A stretch of DNA of 64,000 bases, from assembly GCF_033439725.1 (NCBI RefSeq), contig NW_026944389.1:1736001-1800000 (forward strand). The letters run 5' to 3'. Made by a program: the position numbers and the translations under genes. Source of the stretch: Neurospora tetraspora (taxonomy: Eukaryota > Ascomycota > Sordariomycetes > Sordariales > Sordariaceae). Positions 45,540 through 57,511 of the stretch are shown here, one piece after another; position 1 is the first letter of the stretch; each line of letters begins with the position of its first letter. The notes under the pieces are model-generated. The model worked only from the letters and a program-made list of their open reading frames with translations, ran no database searches and was not told where the DNA came from.

Positions 45540-47990
45540 ATGGCAATCTGGCCATTCCGGCGGAAAAGCCGCAAAAGGCGCTCTCGCGCTGCCACGACGG
45601 ATTTCGATGGCCACCGAGATGCTACCCCAATAGGCCAAGCTTCGACAGCGGAACAGGCAAAGACAGGGCAGGATCGAGCGGAGCCCCATAAGCTACAGCG
45701 AAGAGCACGAACGTATAGTTTCTCTCCCGGCCGCCACGATTCGATAGTACTTGGGCGGAAGATGAGTGTTGGAGGAAAACGGAGAGTGACGGGACCAGCA
45801 GCGACATCCCAGGGGCCTAACAGCACTGACCTAGGTCGGAACGTTTTCTTCCGCATGCCCACCCTCCACAATAAACGCGACGGCGATGACCTACTACGGA
45901 AGAAATCGAGCAAGAAAAGGCGGACGGAAGATCATGCGCGGGAGGCGGAGATCAAGGCAATGAGCACATATGTGCCTGTCCGAGCAGCAACTGAGGCCTC
46001 AATGGCGGGACGCCCCATGAAGAAGGACAGCAAAAGAATCAAGAATGGTTTTGGATTTAGGGGCCAAAGATCCTCGGACGTCTCCTTACCCGCCCCCGAA
46101 TCCCTCCATTCGGCCTTTTCATCAGACTCGGAACAAATCTCGTACAAGGTTTCGGCATTCGAAGCACTCGCCCCCAGACCAACCCTTCGATATGCCACGC
46201 ATCCGCGACAGGGCTCTACAAATGGTGAGGTTGGCGCATCACCGCTCGCCAAGAAACCCTCACAGCGCCAGAAGAGGCTCGTAGAGCCCATACCGGAGGC
46301 GACACTGAAGGCTCATAAACGTGTTGACGACCTCGCTAATGATCTTAGCGCGAGTGATCTCCGCGAGTTGATGGAACGAGATCGACGACGGCGCGAACGG
46401 AGACAGCAACGAGAACAGGAAAATGCACAGACGAAGCTTGCCAAACGGGTAGAAAAGCAGCGTGCCGACGATGTTGAAGCGCAGAAGGAAGGCAGAGAGT
46501 CTCCTCCAAACCTGGAGAGAGGCGTTCTTGGCCGTGAGGCTGTGGGCTTGGGAATCGACCCTGCGTCTGCGGTGGTAACGTCATCAAGGATTCGTGAATC
46601 GGACGAGCTTTTAAGGCCAGTGAGAAAGCGTTCAAGGGAAGAATTTAACGAGGGAAAGGAGGAGGAAAATGTGCGACCACATCCACTGAGATCTTTCCAT
46701 CGCACGGAAAGCATCCCGGTCGAAACTCCCACTTCTCCCCTCGGGCCAGAAGCCCCTGGCTTAGCCAGTCCGCATTCGAGGAGTTCCTTTTTCAGCCCGA
46801 ATGGTCGGTCATCTCGACAAGCCTCCTTGGCCAAAACGGAGCGCTCGGAACAGATGCGGAGAGGGTCAGAGACCAGCAGCTCCAGAGGGCACCTATCATG
46901 GGCATCCATCTTCAGGTGGGGAAACAGAAACAGACGAAGCTCTGGTGGGCCGTCTTCGTTCTCCAACACGTCGCGCGACTCGATGCGTGACTCGATGCAA
47001 ACGCCACAACTACACGTGCCAACACCACCAATCAATTTCACCCCGCGACGGGTTAGCTCCGGGGTACCGAAGCGCACGAAATCGCGCTTCCGTGAAGATC
47101 TTCCAGAGCTCCCGCTCTCACCACCGGGATCTAGGATACAGTTAAACGAGGGCGATTCGATTCCTCCCACGATCGCCGAGGCTTCCCCTAACCCAAATAA
47201 CGATCTCGATCCTCTAGGAGTAGCGACATCGGAGAATGGCCCTAGAGATGAGACACCAACGTCATCAGAACAGAGATCCGTGGACGCACTCCGTCATACG
47301 CCCTCTTCCTTCGGCCACCCCGATGAGCGTAATATGACCCCCGAACCGCAGACCATGTCGCTTGCCTCCATAGATTCTGAGGCATCATGGCTATCCGGAC
47401 GCTTATCGGCGAAAAGGCGAAAGTCGTCAAGTATCATGAGGTCATCGACACCATATAGGCAGCTTCCTCGAACATCAGAGCCGGATAACGAGAATGAGGA
47501 TGGGCATTCGCCTGAGCATGAAAACCTGAATGAGGAATCCTCCATCGTGGATGATGATTATCTATCCCGTGTTGCACGCCCTAGTGGTGAACGTCCCGGG
47601 TGGAACCGGCAGTCCAGTGGGGAGGCTCGTGCATCAAGTGATTGGGAGGAGGAACCTCATTGGGGATCTGTCAGGGAAGGGCAGCCCGTTGTTATCCACG
47701 GTCATCCTGCCAATGTCCGAACGAAGAGCTTCGAAGGTTATCTCAATTCATTGGGCGACACGCCCGAGGCAAGCCCCGGACTCCCGGAAACCGCGGGGGA
47801 TGTGAAGGACGAGGAGATTCGGCGAGCGACCAGCGTGAATCTCGGCAAGGGACACGTACGACACTACAGCGCCGGCAGCGCTCGGCTACTGTCCCTGTCC
47901 CCGCGTTCTTCCACCGATAAACGGAGGAGTCTACCACCGAGACCCCTGGATTATTCGGCAGCGCAAGCAGCTGAGGTCGAGAAGCAGTGA
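45540..47990 (+). CDS. 816-aa basic, largely disordered protein of unknown function
   Basis: One long frame with ATG at 45540 (MAIWPFRRKSRKRRSRAATT). The N-terminus is strongly basic and could be a nuclear or membrane-surface targeting patch. Residues about 255-325 form a charged helical/coiled-coil segment (DLSASDLRELMERDRRRRER, QQREQENAQTKLAKRVEKQR). The rest is rich in Ser, Arg, Pro and Glu and contains many RxxS-type motifs that kinases could phosphorylate. No catalytic domain recognised. The frame length and lack of stops in over 2.4 kb support a real gene. The final codons read into GTGAGT at about 47987, a good donor, so a further exon may exist; I found no convincing one downstream. 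Confidence 0.8.
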   Translation: MAIWPFRRKSRKRRSRAATTDFDGHRDATPIGQASTAEQAKTGQDRAEPHKLQRRARTYSFSPGRHDSIVLGRKMSVGGKRRVTGPAATSQGPNSTDLGRNVFFRMPTLHNKRDGDDLLRKKSSKKRRTEDHAREAEIKAMSTYVPVRAATEASMAGRPMKKDSKRIKNGFGFRGQRSSDVSLPAPESLHSAFSSDSEQISYKVSAFEALAPRPTLRYATHPRQGSTNGEVGASPLAKKPSQRQKRLVEPIPEATLKAHKRVDDLANDLSASDLRELMERDRRRRERRQQREQENAQTKLAKRVEKQRADDVEAQKEGRESPPNLERGVLGREAVGLGIDPASAVVTSSRIRESDELLRPVRKRSREEFNEGKEEENVRPHPLRSFHRTESIPVETPTSPLGPEAPGLASPHSRSSFFSPNGRSSRQASLAKTERSEQMRRGSETSSSRGHLSWASIFRWGNRNRRSSGGPSSFSNTSRDSMRDSMQTPQLHVPTPPINFTPRRVSSGVPKRTKSRFREDLPELPLSPPGSRIQLNEGDSIPPTIAEASPNPNNDLDPLGVATSENGPRDETPTSSEQRSVDALRHTPSSFGHPDERNMTPEPQTMSLASIDSEASWLSGRLSAKRRKSSSIMRSSTPYRQLPRTSEPDNENEDGHSPEHENLNEESSIVDDDYLSRVARPSGERPGWNRQSSGEARASSDWEEEPHWGSVREGQPVVIHGHPANVRTKSFEGYLNSLGDTPEASPGLPETAGDVKDEEIRRATSVNLGKGHVRHYSAGSARLLSLSPRSSTDKRRSLPPRPLDYSAAQAAEVEKQ

Positions 47991-48529
47991 GTAAGCGATA
48001 TGTAGTGTTATGGCTGGCTGATCCCGCGAAATACCCCCACGCTCGTTTTGATTTGCTTTGTTCTTGTTCATAACATATCGGGGAGGCGCTACTTAACCGA
48101 CCACCATTCACTCGTTGGAGGCGCTTTTCCTTTGTTCTTCACATCAAACCACACCACAAAAAGTACCCCATTACCCTTCTGTCAGGATTACAAAAACCCC
48201 CCATATTGTCGCACAGATCAGCCATCCCCAACTCTACGTCTCGCTCACACATTTCTTGCTTGGCTCCGGCTTACAATGCTTCGGTCGCCATGGCGGTTTC
48301 ACAAACAAAACAAAGGTCATGGCTCAGACCTGACAAACTCGTGGTCACTCAATCCCGCCTGCGCTTGGTCATTTATGCCATTGCTTCCCTAGGGATGTTT
48401 TGGGATACTCGCTTTCTAATATCGGGCCCTGCTTTTGTTTCTTCTCGGATACTTTTATTTCACGCAATGCTTTGTTTTTGCTTTTTACTTTGATACCAGA
48501 TAGGATACCCCCAAGGAAGCGAAGCGCAT

Positions 48530-48548
48530 GGCAGGCAGGCAGGCAGGC
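48530..48548. repeat. GGCA tetranucleotide repeat
   Basis: Five direct GGCA units (GGCAGGCAGGCAGGCAGGC). Confidence 0.7.
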
Positions 48549-49913
48549 GGAGAGACAAGGAAGGATACATGGGAAAACAGGACTATACAGGAGGGATGGA
48601 TGATTCTCTATCGATTGCTCTCCTTGGCTCTACTTCTCCCGAGGTACAAAGGAGAGCCTAGCTAGATAGATGATAGACGGCCAAAGGAAAAATCGGATGG
48701 AGTTCTACTTCAGTTACATGTCCACAAAATGATGTGATAGATGCTCTCTTACTGAACCTTTCGCAATGTGGTACCAGTTCGTCACGTCACGCTACCACAT
48801 GAGGACAGGACACAAACATGCTCAATACGAAGGTTACATTCACCCAAGGAAACCCAAACAACCATCACGTCGCCAGTGAGTGAGCGGCGGTTACAGTATC
48901 CATGTTTCCATGGTACGATGATACCATGGTGCAGAAAAGAAAACGAGTTGACACGTGTTGGTGGCTTGACTTGACCACACGTCCACACCTGCGCTTCCTT
49001 CCGTTGTTGTAATGTAAGTTCAAAGTAAAAAAAAAAGGGAACAGCAGTTGACAAATACCTAGGTGGTATTCTCAATATCTCAACCCTTAGGATACCACGC
49101 TGTAGACTTGTAAGGACCTGGTAAGATACCTACCTACCCTCACCTAACTCGCTCACAACTTGACGAAACTTCCGTAGTCCACAATGAGAATGTCTTGATT
49201 CAGTTATGTTTCGTTGAATTGATGGTAATGGTTTCTACATATGTTTCGGGTGACGTAAGTGTCTTTCTTTCTTCTCTGGACTGGGACAGTAGCAGGTAGC
49301 TACAGAAGAAAAGCAAATATGGTTTGATGTAACTTCGCTTACGGGCAGTTTACGAAAGCGTTTGAAAAGTTCGTGTGGTGCTACTGTATGTAATTTATCA
49401 TGAACTACTTCAGTGTGTGGGAGTTCTGTTCATTTCACATCATGGTATTGTGACGGTTCTGAATGTCAAGTCATGTAAGTCTTGAATTGAGGTACGTAGT
49501 TTGATCACTTCGGGTTTGCTCACTTTGTGTTTCTCTCCCAGGGCTCATATGTACTCAGTCGCTCCTTCCTGACGAGGCCGAGGGTGTGTCATGAAACTGA
49601 AGCCCCTTCCTTCCTCAACGGAACTTGGGATGATCGTATCTGCTTATCGATAATGAAACTGGGCAGAAGTGGAAGGTTCGTGAGGAAGTCTCATGGAAGC
49701 ACCTTCCCTCTCTGACCTGAAAACCATATGCGCTTGTCCATAGTGAGATACAGCACCCGGTCCATGGGGAAGTGGTATTAGGCACGGTATATTACGGCAT
49801 ATTGACACTCTGTGAATGGCAGGATATGAAGCATCTGTGAGGATCAGCATCTGTGCTATACAGATGCAATATTCTATTATGAAAAGCAAGAAAGCTGTTT
49901 TTGATGATGGTGC

Positions 49914-49945
49914 AACACGAACTCCGCTCAACACGAACTCCGCTC
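49914..49945. repeat. 16-bp perfect tandem duplication
   Basis: AACACGAACTCCGCTC occurs twice back to back, in noncoding sequence. Confidence 0.8.
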
Positions 49946-50191
49946 CAAATGAAGTATATCACTCTGTATCACTCCATATCACCCACCCACCCACCATCTG
50001 ACAGACACATAAACTCCAAAGACTTAGAAACGCCAGGCAACAAGCCCCAGTGTTAACACAAACAAAGAGTCCTGGATACACTCTCACAACGCCGGGACAT
50101 GCCGGATCAAAAGACAAAGTCCGATTTCGGTTCGGACTGTAAAGAAAATGGAAAGAAACAGAATGAAAAACTGTAAAATGGGTGTGAGGGA

Positions 50192-52794
50192 TCACCAACG
50201 GCGACTATCGAAGACATTAGCACTCATTCACTCAGGTCGAAAGACACAGACGGAGTTGTACTCACCCAAATGCCGCAGCAACCTTGACCCTCGGCGCCAC
50301 CTTCTTAGGAGCCACCTTCGACTTGGGCGGCTCATTAGGCTCGTCAGTCAAACCCAGCAGCTCCTTATCCAGCGCCGTGAGGGGTGATTCGCTGCGTTCG
50401 CTTCTGCTGCGACTGCGGCTCCGACTACGTGTCAAACTACGACCACGGCTAGCGGAGCGACTGCGCTTAGCCGTGCTTCTTGCTGGCGAGAGGTAGGACG
50501 AGGCCGGACTACGGCTGCGGCTGGGACTGCGGCTGCGAGACCGCGTCCTTTTCCTCTGCTGGTATGGTCCCGAAAGCGGTCGGTTGTCTCTCTCCCTGTC
50601 CCGATCTCTGTAGTCATCGCGGTACGAGGATGTGCGAGGTTTGCGCTCCTGCGAGCGGCTGCGACTGCTGTGGTAGCCGCTGTCGTGGCGCATGTCCGCA
50701 TACTGAGATGGTCGCTCTCTCCCTCTCTCCTTGTCTCTGTCGTCCCTAGATGACGAGGACCTGTTGTCGTAGTAGGCATCCCTATTGTAGCGATGGTCGG
50801 TTGATGGGACCTTCGTTTCACCAGCCTGTGGCGACCAGGGATCGGCACTGAGGTTATACCTGGGACTCGGGGAGGGCCTACGAGGAGGTGGTGGATAGGT
50901 GTCGCGGCCGTGACCCCGGTCAGGGGTATCCCGCGGGGGCAAACTCTGTCTGGGCCGCTTTGCATCCCTGGGATCTCGATCGCGCCCGTCAAAGGAGTCA
51001 TCCAAAGGACGCTTTGGATGTTGCTGATAACCTCGGTGTCCTCTGTCGAACCCGGATGATTGTTGATCGCGAGGTGCGGAATGTCTGGGAGAGAAATCCC
51101 GGTGCTGATCGAGTCGAGGGCGATATCGATCAATTTCCGGTGTCTCTTTACGTTGGTTCCGCGAGATTGTGAATTTCGGCGGAAGCTTCAACTTGGCTTC
51201 TGGATGAGGAGGCGCAGAAATTATATGCGTCGTGTACTCATGCTCGCCGATGCGCTTCCTGATCATTCCCGGGTAGAACTTGAAGACGGGGTCTAGCTTG
51301 AGAACAGACCAGAAAGATGTCTCCCGGATTGAGAAGGCAAATTCCTTCTCATTCTGATCGTTGAAATAAAGAGATTTGACGCATTTGGCATTGTATGCAG
51401 GCGGAATCGTGGGATCATCCGTATAAGTCGCAGGTAGAGGAATTCCGACCGGATCCGCCGGCTTGAAGTCAAGTTCGGGGAAAATGCGCTGCAAATCCTT
51501 CTCAGAAGCTGGATCCCATTCACCATTTCCTACATCCTCCTTGGGCTCGGGAACCGCTTTCTTGGAATCTGTGGGCTTGGATGTTCGCTCAGGCTGGACT
51601 GTTCGTGGCTCCTTTCGGCGTTCTTGTCGCCCAGGTCCGGCTCGGTCCTCTGAATCGTTCACATTTCGACGCCTGTCGTTCCTGTCGTTCCTCTCGGCTC
51701 TCTCAAACCTCGCAGGCCGGTCGTGCCTCTCAGGCCTTTGGTTTCTATCATTTCGCTCAATGCGATCGTTCTTGTCGAACCGTTCGCCCCTTTCGTGACC
51801 GTCATCTCGATCACGTTTGTCAAACCTGTCCGGCCTATCATGCCTGTCATGGCGGTCAAACCTGTCGACTCTGTGGTTTCCTTCATCTCTGTTGTGCCTG
51901 TCGTGTCCATCTCTTTGCGCATTCGAATGCTTCGGGCCTTGATTCTGTCTCTTGCTACGATGCTTGTTCGCGCCAGAATTGGATGGAGGAGGAGGCGGTA
52001 AATGGGGAGGAGCAAATGGCGGCGGTGCCCATCCGGTAGGAGGAGGATATGGCGGGTTCTGACCTGGTGAGTAATGGTATTCCGGCTGCGGTGGCCCACT
52101 GTAGCTACTAGGATAAGGAGGTGGTACAGGCGGCGGCACGGGCAGCGGCGGTCCTGGTTGTGAGTAAGGTTGCGGAGGATAAGCCCCAGGCGGGGGAGGG
52201 GGGACACCGTTCGGGTAGTAGTTGGATGGGGGATACGGAGGAGGATACTGTGGCTGTCCATAAGGGGGCTGCGGTGCGTACTGCGACGGAGGCGGTGGTG
52301 CAGCCGGCGGGAACTGGCCGTACACAGTCGGCGGCGGGGGAGGGTAACTCCCGGAATATGTTGGTGGTGGCGGCGGTGGGAAAGAGGCCGGAGGATAAGC
52401 TTGGATCGACGGCGGCGGTGGTGCACCGGGGGGATAGGCTGGTGGTTGCGGCGGACCGTATCTTGTGATGGTTGGGCCTTGGCTAGGAGGCAACGGATAC
52501 CGAGTGACAACGGGCCCCTTTTTATCATGGGATGAACTGTTGCGATCTGACGAGTGACCTTGGTGTTCCTGGTGCTGAGACTGCCATCTTTGAAGGCCGC
52601 TGGAAGGACTGTTAGTCCCTTGTGACTAAGACACATGGGCAAAGGGGATCCAAGGCTACTCACGCAGGCACATCCCGAGTGGGCTCTGGACAAGCGACGA
52701 CCCAATGGCCCCGTGTGCCGCAGTTATAACATATTGGTTCGTGTTGGGAGGAGGACTGTCCCGGAGCGGAGTCAACCGCCGCGGCGGATGACAT
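50192..52794 (-). CDS. CCHC zinc-knuckle, proline-rich, RS-rich RNA-binding-type protein
   Basis: Three exons on the minus strand: 52794-52664, 52599-50266, 50204-50192, giving 825 aa with all phases matching. Exon 1 carries one retroviral-type zinc knuckle, CYNCGTRGHWVVACP (C-x2-C-x4-H-x4-C). Then follow a long PPP/PPY/YPP region (about residues 75-230), a charged RHDRxDR repeat tract (about 240-340), and a more ordered block with KDLQRIFPELDFKPADPVGI and TSFWSVLKLDPVFKFYPGMI. The last part is an SR/RS-rich tail (RSRSRSPSRSRSP). The 13-nt last exon encodes only part of one codon plus Arg-Arg-Trp-stop. Composition points to a nuclear pre-mRNA processing or transcript-binding role; a specific orthologue is not assigned. 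Confidence 0.88.
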
Positions 52795-55363
52795 ATTATA
52801 TATGCGTTGACCGGGGGGTGAGCAAGGAGAAATGAATAATGGGGAACTGCAGTGGTTGAGTCACTGGGATGAAGATGAAAGATAGAAGCGTATAACTGCC
52901 GAATGAAGTAGGTATATCAGGAGTAGCCTTGTAGTCCCGTGCAAGTATAGAGAGGACCTTGAAGCGGACGGCGATGATGGCTTGTAGCTTCGCTGATGGA
53001 TGGGCGAATGCCTATGATGGATCAGGTTCGCTGCGAGGACATTAGCCTGGCGAGCGACCACCGGGAAGCAAGGAGAGGATCTCGGACAGCGAGCAGATGC
53101 AGACGTGAGCACTGGGAATGTCGCGACCTTTTGGACATATAATCAACGGGCCTCGAGAGCGACGTATATCGAGGCGGACGTATACCAGTCGGGGACACTG
53201 AATGATTTGGGATGTACTGCTATGGCAGTCACTCTGCAGTGCGTCGAGGAAGCCGCCTAGGATGCCCAAACTAACAATGCCGCGGCATCAACGAATGCTG
53301 GATTGGAGATCAGAATGCAAACAAAAGTCTAGAGACAAGGCTGCGATGAGTGGCCTGTCGCCGGCGTGTCGCTGCAGTGTGGTTGTGGTGTTGTGGAATC
53401 TGTCGTGGCTCGACTCTGTCAGGAAGCGATCCAGCTGACTTGCCCTACTGACTTCCGATGCAAGTCGTATTTTTGGAGGTTGAAGAGCGCCGTCAGAAGT
53501 TCAGCCGCCACCCTCTGGGCGCAAGAGAGCGGGGGCTGACACGCACGAATCACGTGAGAAACAGCCCCTTACTGCTTCGGGAATTTGGGGTCTGGACCGG
53601 CTCCGACTCGGCAAGCTGCGTTTGCGTCTCATCGCTTTGATATGATTGATGTTTGCTTTCATGATTTGGTTTGAAGATTGATATGTTCTAAAAGAACTAG
53701 AGGTATAGAGAATAGGACGATGCCTGCAAGAAGAAGCAAAAGCACAGGGCTGGCCATCATCTATGGAATAAGGCCAGTGCATCGACCTCAACGAGAGTCA
53801 TATAACAAACAGGATGGCAGAGGCCAAATTTGAGAGCTAGAGTGAGGAAATGAGATGTGTTACCTGTGACCTTCCCGTCCCCAATTTCCACGGTTCCCGA
53901 GAAGCTGGTCCGAGATAGAGGTTGCCAATGTTGGCTATCATCAACCTCACACAGATGACTGCATCGGAAGCCCTCAACCGCGCCCTCGATAAAGCCAAAG
54001 AGGACATGGCAAAGACAGGTTGCCATGATAGCGCCCATGATGCCCTGCCATGATCCCCATAAACTGCCCTGTCGTCAACTGTCTTGATGGACAGCAAGAC
54101 TCTGAACGCCTTCCTCCATGTGGCCAGCTACTCGTCGATGAAATACCTCAACTCCTGAACTGCAATGTAGGACAGCCAACTCTTGGGCTCGATAGACTTC
54201 AAGCTTGAATGCCAGTGAAGGGGCAGGCAGATGAAGCAGAGAAAGGAAATAACCGTAAACTCGGGCCAACCGAGGCATCGCCAGCAAGGGCAGAAACAAC
54301 GCGGTGAAAGGCACTGGATGCCTGGAGACGACGCCAGAGAGCAACACTGGACTTGGGCATCTCCTTGGTCCTGGGAATCTGGCCAGCAATCAATCGACAG
54401 AATGAACAGACAAAGCAGAAGAAGCCATCAAAGATAACATGATGGACAGGAAAAACCTGGACTGATGGCCAAAAAGCGCCGCATCAAACCAATGTGTCCG
54501 CTGACACTGTTGAGAGGTGGGAAAATGCGCTCGTCGAGATGTCTTCAGAGGTGGCCGTGAGGCAGCAAAGCAACAGAGGTGCGAGAGAGGAACAGGGAAA
54601 GGAAATTTGCGAGGGTCAAGTGGGAAGAGAGGAGGGAGACCGCTGGCTTTTGTATGAACCGATTACCAAGTGGGGCACAAGCACTCAGTCCTCGCCAGTC
54701 CAGCCTTCCAGTCCTTCGCGATGACGGATGGTTTCCCAGCTGTCTGCCTGTTGCCAGTGTCAACTGTCAACAACACAGCTGCACTGGATGGAGGGCACGT
54801 CAGCCCGTCAGCAGCAACCCAGGGGCACCTCCACTGCAGGCGGGAAGCAAGTGCAGGTGCAGACTGGCGCGTCGGGCCTCCTTCGATTCGCCAGGAATCA
54901 AGGCTTCAGCACTCGGGATTACGCTTCAGCAGCACCAGGCACGACCAACTCAACAAACCGACATCGCCTCCATTTCCAGTATTCCAAATGGCGGCCCCGC
55001 CCATCATGTGTATTCCTGCCAGGCCGCTTGCGACTGCTCTCGCAAAATCCGTCTACCAACATTTCTTTCCACCTTTCACCTCTTTTCGCAAAGCTGTCCC
55101 ACCACCAAGTGACTTTGGAGGATTGCGCTCCGTCGTCTACTGAAGCTCTTTCGCCCCGTTCGATGTGACAAACCCATCTGATCTCTCCGAACATGTTGGT
55201 TCGCATCCATCCAACCACCACCATTGACATCGCTCGAGCTGGGAGAAGCACCAGCCTTTACCGCAACCCGTGATTGCTGAGCCTGTCGACACGACACTAC
55301 CAACTGCAAACTTGCCCAAGTTGGCTTTAGTCCTACTACACGAGCATCATCTCTCTGCCCGCC
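52795..55363. promoter_or_regulatory. divergent intergenic region, zinc-knuckle gene / ppg1
   Basis: 2.6 kb between divergent genes, with no convincing coding frame despite several short ones on both strands. The right end is the C/A-rich leader of ppg1. Confidence 0.5.
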
Positions 55364-56650
55364 ATGCCTGGCCTTCCTTGTAAGTTGGTCCATCGCACAC
55401 CCTTTGCGCCACCAACGTCGAGAACAACAGACAGGGCCATGCCCCTCCTACCCTTCCCGCGCCCCGCCAAAAGAAAGACACCGACAAACCACCAACATAC
55501 ATCCAACAACGAAGCAATCATGACAGACACTGACATGTGACGTACGGTATAGCTTCGGTCGACCTCGACGAGTGCATCTCGCGCCTCTACAAAAAGGAAC
55601 TACTCGCCGAATCGGTTATCGAAGCGATATGTGCCAAAACAAAGGAGCTGCTGATGCGCGAAAGCAATGTCGTGCACGTTCGCGCCCCCGTTACCGTTGT
55701 CGGTGACATCCACGGCCAGTTCTACGATCTGATAGAAATATTCAGAATTGGTGGCTACTGTCCAGATACGAATTATCTGTTTCTAGGTGGGTGGTGATCT
55801 TGGTGGTGGGAGCAAAGCGGCGGGCGGCGTGCTAACCTTGGGAGAACAACAACAGGCGACTATGTCGACCGAGGCATGTTCAGCGTTGAAACGATTTCTC
55901 TTCTTGTCTGTTTGAAACTGAGATACCCCAACCGCGTCCATTTGATTCGAGGAAACCACGAGTCCCGCGGCGTAACGCAATCTTACGGCTTTTATACCGA
56001 GTGCTCGCGCAAGTACGGCAATGCCAATGTCTGGCATTACTTTACCGACATGTTCGACTTTCTCACATTAAGCGTGGTCATCAACGACCAAATATTCTGT
56101 GTACACGGAGGTGAGATACCCCCTTCCTGGGCGCCAGGAGTGCTGGGCGCCAGGTGTACAAAACAGTTGCTAAACCTCTTCTTCCACGACAGGCCTCTCC
56201 CCCTCCATCCACTCCATCGACCAAATCAAAGTAATCGACCGCTTCCGCGAGATCCCCCACGAAGGCCCCATGGCCGACCTAGTATGGTCCGATCCCGATC
56301 CCGACCGCGACGAGTTCAGTTTATCCCCCCGCGGCGCCGGCTACACGTTCGGGGCGCAGGTAGTCAAGAAGTTCCTGGCGGTGAACAACATGAACCACAT
56401 CCTGCGCGCGCATCAGCTCTGCCAGGAAGGATATCAGGTGCTATACGACGACCGGCTGAGCACGGTATGGAGCGCGCCCAACTACTGCTACCGGTGCGGA
56501 AACATGGCCAGCGTGCTGGAGGTTAGCGACACCGGAGAGCGTTTCTTCAACGTGTTCGCGGCCGCGCCTGAGAACGACGCCGTTAAGGATCAGCAGATGA
56601 ATCAGGACAAGTCGGCCGAGGGAGGGGCGTTGCCTGATTACTTTTTGTAG
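55364..56650 (+). CDS. ppg1: PP2A-like Ser/Thr phosphatase catalytic subunit PPG1
   Basis: Four exons: 55364-55379 (16 nt), 55553-55786, 55856-56110, 56193-56650; 320 aa. Metal-site motifs of the PPP family are intact: [23 protein letters not shown], and later VHGGLSP, RAHQL and [11 protein letters not shown]; the C-terminus is PDYFL, the methylated tail of PP2A-like enzymes. [20 protein letters not shown] at the start and [18 protein letters not shown] plus [10 protein letters not shown] at the end resemble yeast Ppg1 more than PP2A, PP4 or PP6. In filamentous fungi PPG1 is, from the literature as I recall it, the phosphatase of the STRIPAK complex that controls cell fusion and development. 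The tiny first exon (MPGLP plus one base) is required because exon 2 has no upstream ATG in a family-like position. Confidence 0.94.
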
Positions 56651-57511
56651 TCGGCGAGAGATGCGCATTGAGGGCGGGATAGGGAATAGATCGCATTGAA
56701 GTGTGCGAATACACTGCATATACCCACGCTAGCGACCACAATGTCATAGATTACAAGCAGGCGGGCATGAATGATACTTGGAACGTTCGGTTTTTGGACA
56801 GTATACAAACCAACGAAGCATTCTTCGTACAATCCAAGCCGGGAATAGTTGGTCTTGTGATGCAGTGTCAAGCCTCCAATCTTTCTTCGTACCAGACGTG
56901 AGAGTTATGTGTCGTTATACTACTAAGATAAAAATGTGTATGTATGTAGATAGATATAAAGGAAGTTTTCTCTCCCCTTCCCTCCTGCCCAGAAAGGGGG
57001 GTGTGTGGTGACCAACCATCCAATCCTGTGGCCCCTATTCCATTCCATTCGCTTGCGTCCTGTCCATTTCCCCTCCTTTCCTATCCATATGTAGACAAGG
57101 TGAAACAGACGTCGCTTTCCCTTGTTAAGTTGCGGTAGTGTAGTAGTATCTCTTCTCCTGCTTCTTCATATTCGAAGCCGGCAGAGAGGACTTCTGGCGC
57201 GTGTTGTCGTCTTTCTTCCTCAGCGATCGATTGATTCCCGTCTTGATCCTCTTTCGAGCTCGCTCCTCAATACGCCGAGGCGCATCCCCCCCATTCTCCT
57301 CTTCCTCCTCCTCCTCCTCCCACTGGACTATGACAGTCACGGCATGCCCCACAGCGAAGGCGTACGTATGTGTGTTGTATATCCCATGCGGCCGACTAGC
57401 CGACCGAGCCGGCTGGCTGGCTAAAAGGCGAGGAGGAGAACGAGATGATGATGATGACGATGAACGATGGCGATCACGACGATCTATCTAATCGAACGAA
57501 GCGGAAGCAAT
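56651..57511. other. convergent 3' intergenic region
   Basis: Between the 3' ends of ppg1 (+) and the Rho GDI gene (-). C/T-rich runs and a (TCC)n stretch near 57298-57320; no coding signal. Confidence 0.6.

Larger units (their letters stand above)
47991..50191. other. convergent 3' intergenic region, 2.2 kb
   Basis: No supported gene. Features seen: GGCA x5 tract at 48530-48548, the palindrome CCATGGTA..TACCATGG near 48909-48930, and two perfect tandem copies of a 16-mer at 49914-49945. Confidence 0.5.

Noticed and set aside
53500-55150. Several 90-177-codon frames between the zinc-knuckle gene and ppg1
   Set aside because: Overlap each other on both strands, none has a motif or plausible exon structure.
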